Positions 4,845 to 5,708 of a stretch of DNA of 5,708 nucleotides are shown one piece after another. Origin of the DNA: CAZOIA01 sp964579675 (GTDB lineage Bacteria > Planctomycetota > Phycisphaerae > UBA1845 > PWPN01); NCBI GenBank assembly GCA_964579675.1, contig CAZOIA010000289.1, positions 1-5,708 on the forward strand, given 5' to 3'. Made by a program: the position numbers and the translations under genes. How positions within the stretch are numbered: the first letter of the stretch is position 1; the number at the start of each line of letters is the position of its first letter. The notes under the pieces were generated by a model. That model was not told the DNA's origin, searched no databases, and worked only from the letters and a program-made list of their open reading frames with translations.

Positions 4845-5708
4845 ATGATCGCAAGTACGCTAACGGCGGGCGTCGCGCTGTTGATCTTCGCCTCCGCGGA
4901 GGAGCTTCCCGAACCGGGGACACATGGCCATTACCACGTGCTCACCTGCACGCCTCATGTCCCGCCACCGTTCAAGGTCGTGGACCTGATCTATGGGCCT
5001 CGTGAGATAGCAGGCCCAGCCCGGCACGTGTGGTGGCAACTGGAAGCCCGCGCCGAAGACAAGCCTGAGCAGGTTCCACTGTTTCAGCTTCGGCTCTTGA
5101 CGTCACGTGATCCGCTGGCGGATATGAAAGAGCCCCTGACGATCGAGCGGTACATACTGAGGGTGCCTGCCGCCGGTGACGCGCTTGAGTACCGCAACGT
5201 CCATACCGGTCGGGCCCTGCCCCCGGCTTGGGCTGAGTTCGCTCGGCACTTCATCCCTGACCGCGCGCGTGGCAGCCGATCCCAGGAACAGGTGGCGGAA
5301 ACCTGCCGGTACCTGGGGCATGTGCTCACCCTCAAGTACGTGGGCCACAACGTCGCCTGGGATGCCTGGACCGACGTGCAAGTGCTGAATCTCGACCCAG
5401 AACTGTTGGTCGGAACGGGACGAAGTTTCAAAGACCGAGAAGGCCACCGCTTGCCGCAGGAACCCAAACGGCAGAACTACACGTACATCCCTTTTGTCGA
5501 GGACGACTACCGGATCATGGTCGATACCGGGTTCAATCTCTTCACCGTCAGGCCCGATCAGGAAAAGTGGGTCCGCTGCCGGCCGGTGTTTTATCTACGA
5601 GGCCCCGCGGGTGAACCGCCGCTCAAGTACCCCGCCGATCTGTACCGCAGCAATTACCTGGGCTGCGTCATGTTCATGGACGAGCCCACGATCATCATGG
5701 TTGGAGAC
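4845..5708 (+). CDS. Secreted protein of a poorly characterised, possibly glycosidase-like family, 3'-truncated by window edge
   Basis: The frame is open for 288 codons from the ATG at 4845 to the last base, so the C-terminus is missing. A hydrophobic signal-like stretch (residues 3-18, ending FASAEE) suggests export. Residues about 40-110 look beta-rich (FKVVDLIYGPREI, HVWWQLEARA). Residues 220-281 carry the most distinctive block: DDYRIMVDTGFNLFTV, KWVRCRPVFYLR and YPADLYRSNYLG followed by FMDEP (277-281). A Glu in an MDEP context at a strand end recalls TIM-barrel glycosidases, and I associate this pattern with planctomycete proteins of unknown function; both links are inference. Start choice: ATG 4845 has GGAG at 4834-4837 (7-base spacer), but that form has no basic residues before the hydrophobic core. 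GTG at 4785 (AGAGGTGA 12 bases upstream) or TTG at 4821 would add the basic stretch RRKWRLG and make a better signal peptide. The true start may therefore be up to 60 bases earlier. Confidence 0.72.
   Translation, partial: MIASTLTAGVALLIFASAEELPEPGTHGHYHVLTCTPHVPPPFKVVDLIYGPREIAGPARHVWWQLEARAEDKPEQVPLFQLRLLTSRDPLADMKEPLTIERYILRVPAAGDALEYRNVHTGRALPPAWAEFARHFIPDRARGSRSQEQVAETCRYLGHVLTLKYVGHNVAWDAWTDVQVLNLDPELLVGTGRSFKDREGHRLPQEPKRQNYTYIPFVEDDYRIMVDTGFNLFTVRPDQEKWVRCRPVFYLRGPAGEPPLKYPADLYRSNYLGCVMFMDEPTIIMVGD

Noticed and set aside
4688..5005. A 105-codon plus-strand reading frame with moderately protein-like first half
   Set aside because: It overlaps the secreted-protein gene by about 160 bases in another frame, has no ribosome binding site near the ATG at 4688, matches nothing I recognise, and its second half becomes Arg/Gly/Ser-rich as expected of an off-frame reading.
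5084..5467. Two minus-strand open frames opposite the last gene
   Set aside because: The plus strand is open throughout with a conserved-looking protein; the minus frames have no ribosome binding site and no motifs.

Overview
The window is GC-rich (roughly 60-65% by eye). Its gene content looks like a free-living, polysaccharide-degrading bacterium of the Planctomycetota/Phycisphaerae or a related PVC lineage, probably a metagenomic contig. The evidence is a GH123/DUF4091-type protein, a beta-propeller protein opening with an RELFVD-type motif familiar from planctomycetes, a putative lipoprotein SagB-type nitroreductase, and a large secreted protein of a poorly characterised family. The taxonomic call is inference from family resemblance. 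No rRNA, tRNA, CRISPR array or intact mobile element was seen.

Layout: (1) Positions 2-1435, plus strand: 3' part of a GH123-like glycosidase with a DUF4091-type C-terminus; its 5' end lies before the window. (2) Positions 1436-1579: short convergent intergenic region with GC-rich hairpins that could terminate transcription from both sides. (3) Positions 1580-2251, minus strand: SagB-like nitroreductase with a lipoprotein signal and a strong ribosome binding site. (4) Positions 2252-3009: about 760 bases with no intact gene. They hold a promoter-like element for the nitroreductase, a purine-rich tract with short direct repeats, a decayed minus-strand fragment of a small winged-helix-like protein, and a leader with several inverted repeats before the next gene. 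(5) Positions 3010-4482, plus strand: complete secreted beta-propeller (GH32/GH43-like) protein with a C-terminal beta-sandwich. (6) Positions 4483-4844: intergenic, with one sigma70-like promoter candidate. (7) Positions 4845-5708, plus strand: 5' part of a secreted protein with an MDEP motif, running off the window.

The three plus-strand genes all look like extracytoplasmic carbohydrate-active or carbohydrate-binding proteins, so the region reads as part of a loosely organised glycan-degradation locus rather than a tight operon: the intergenic gaps are long and the oppositely oriented nitroreductase interrupts it. The nitroreductase has no YcaO cyclodehydratase or precursor-peptide gene beside it within the window, so there is no support here for an azoline-peptide (TOMM) cluster. 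I found no clear evidence of a new multi-gene system. The points most worth following up are the exported SagB-like enzyme, the uncharacterised last gene, the structured leader directly before the beta-propeller gene, and the decayed winged-helix gene.
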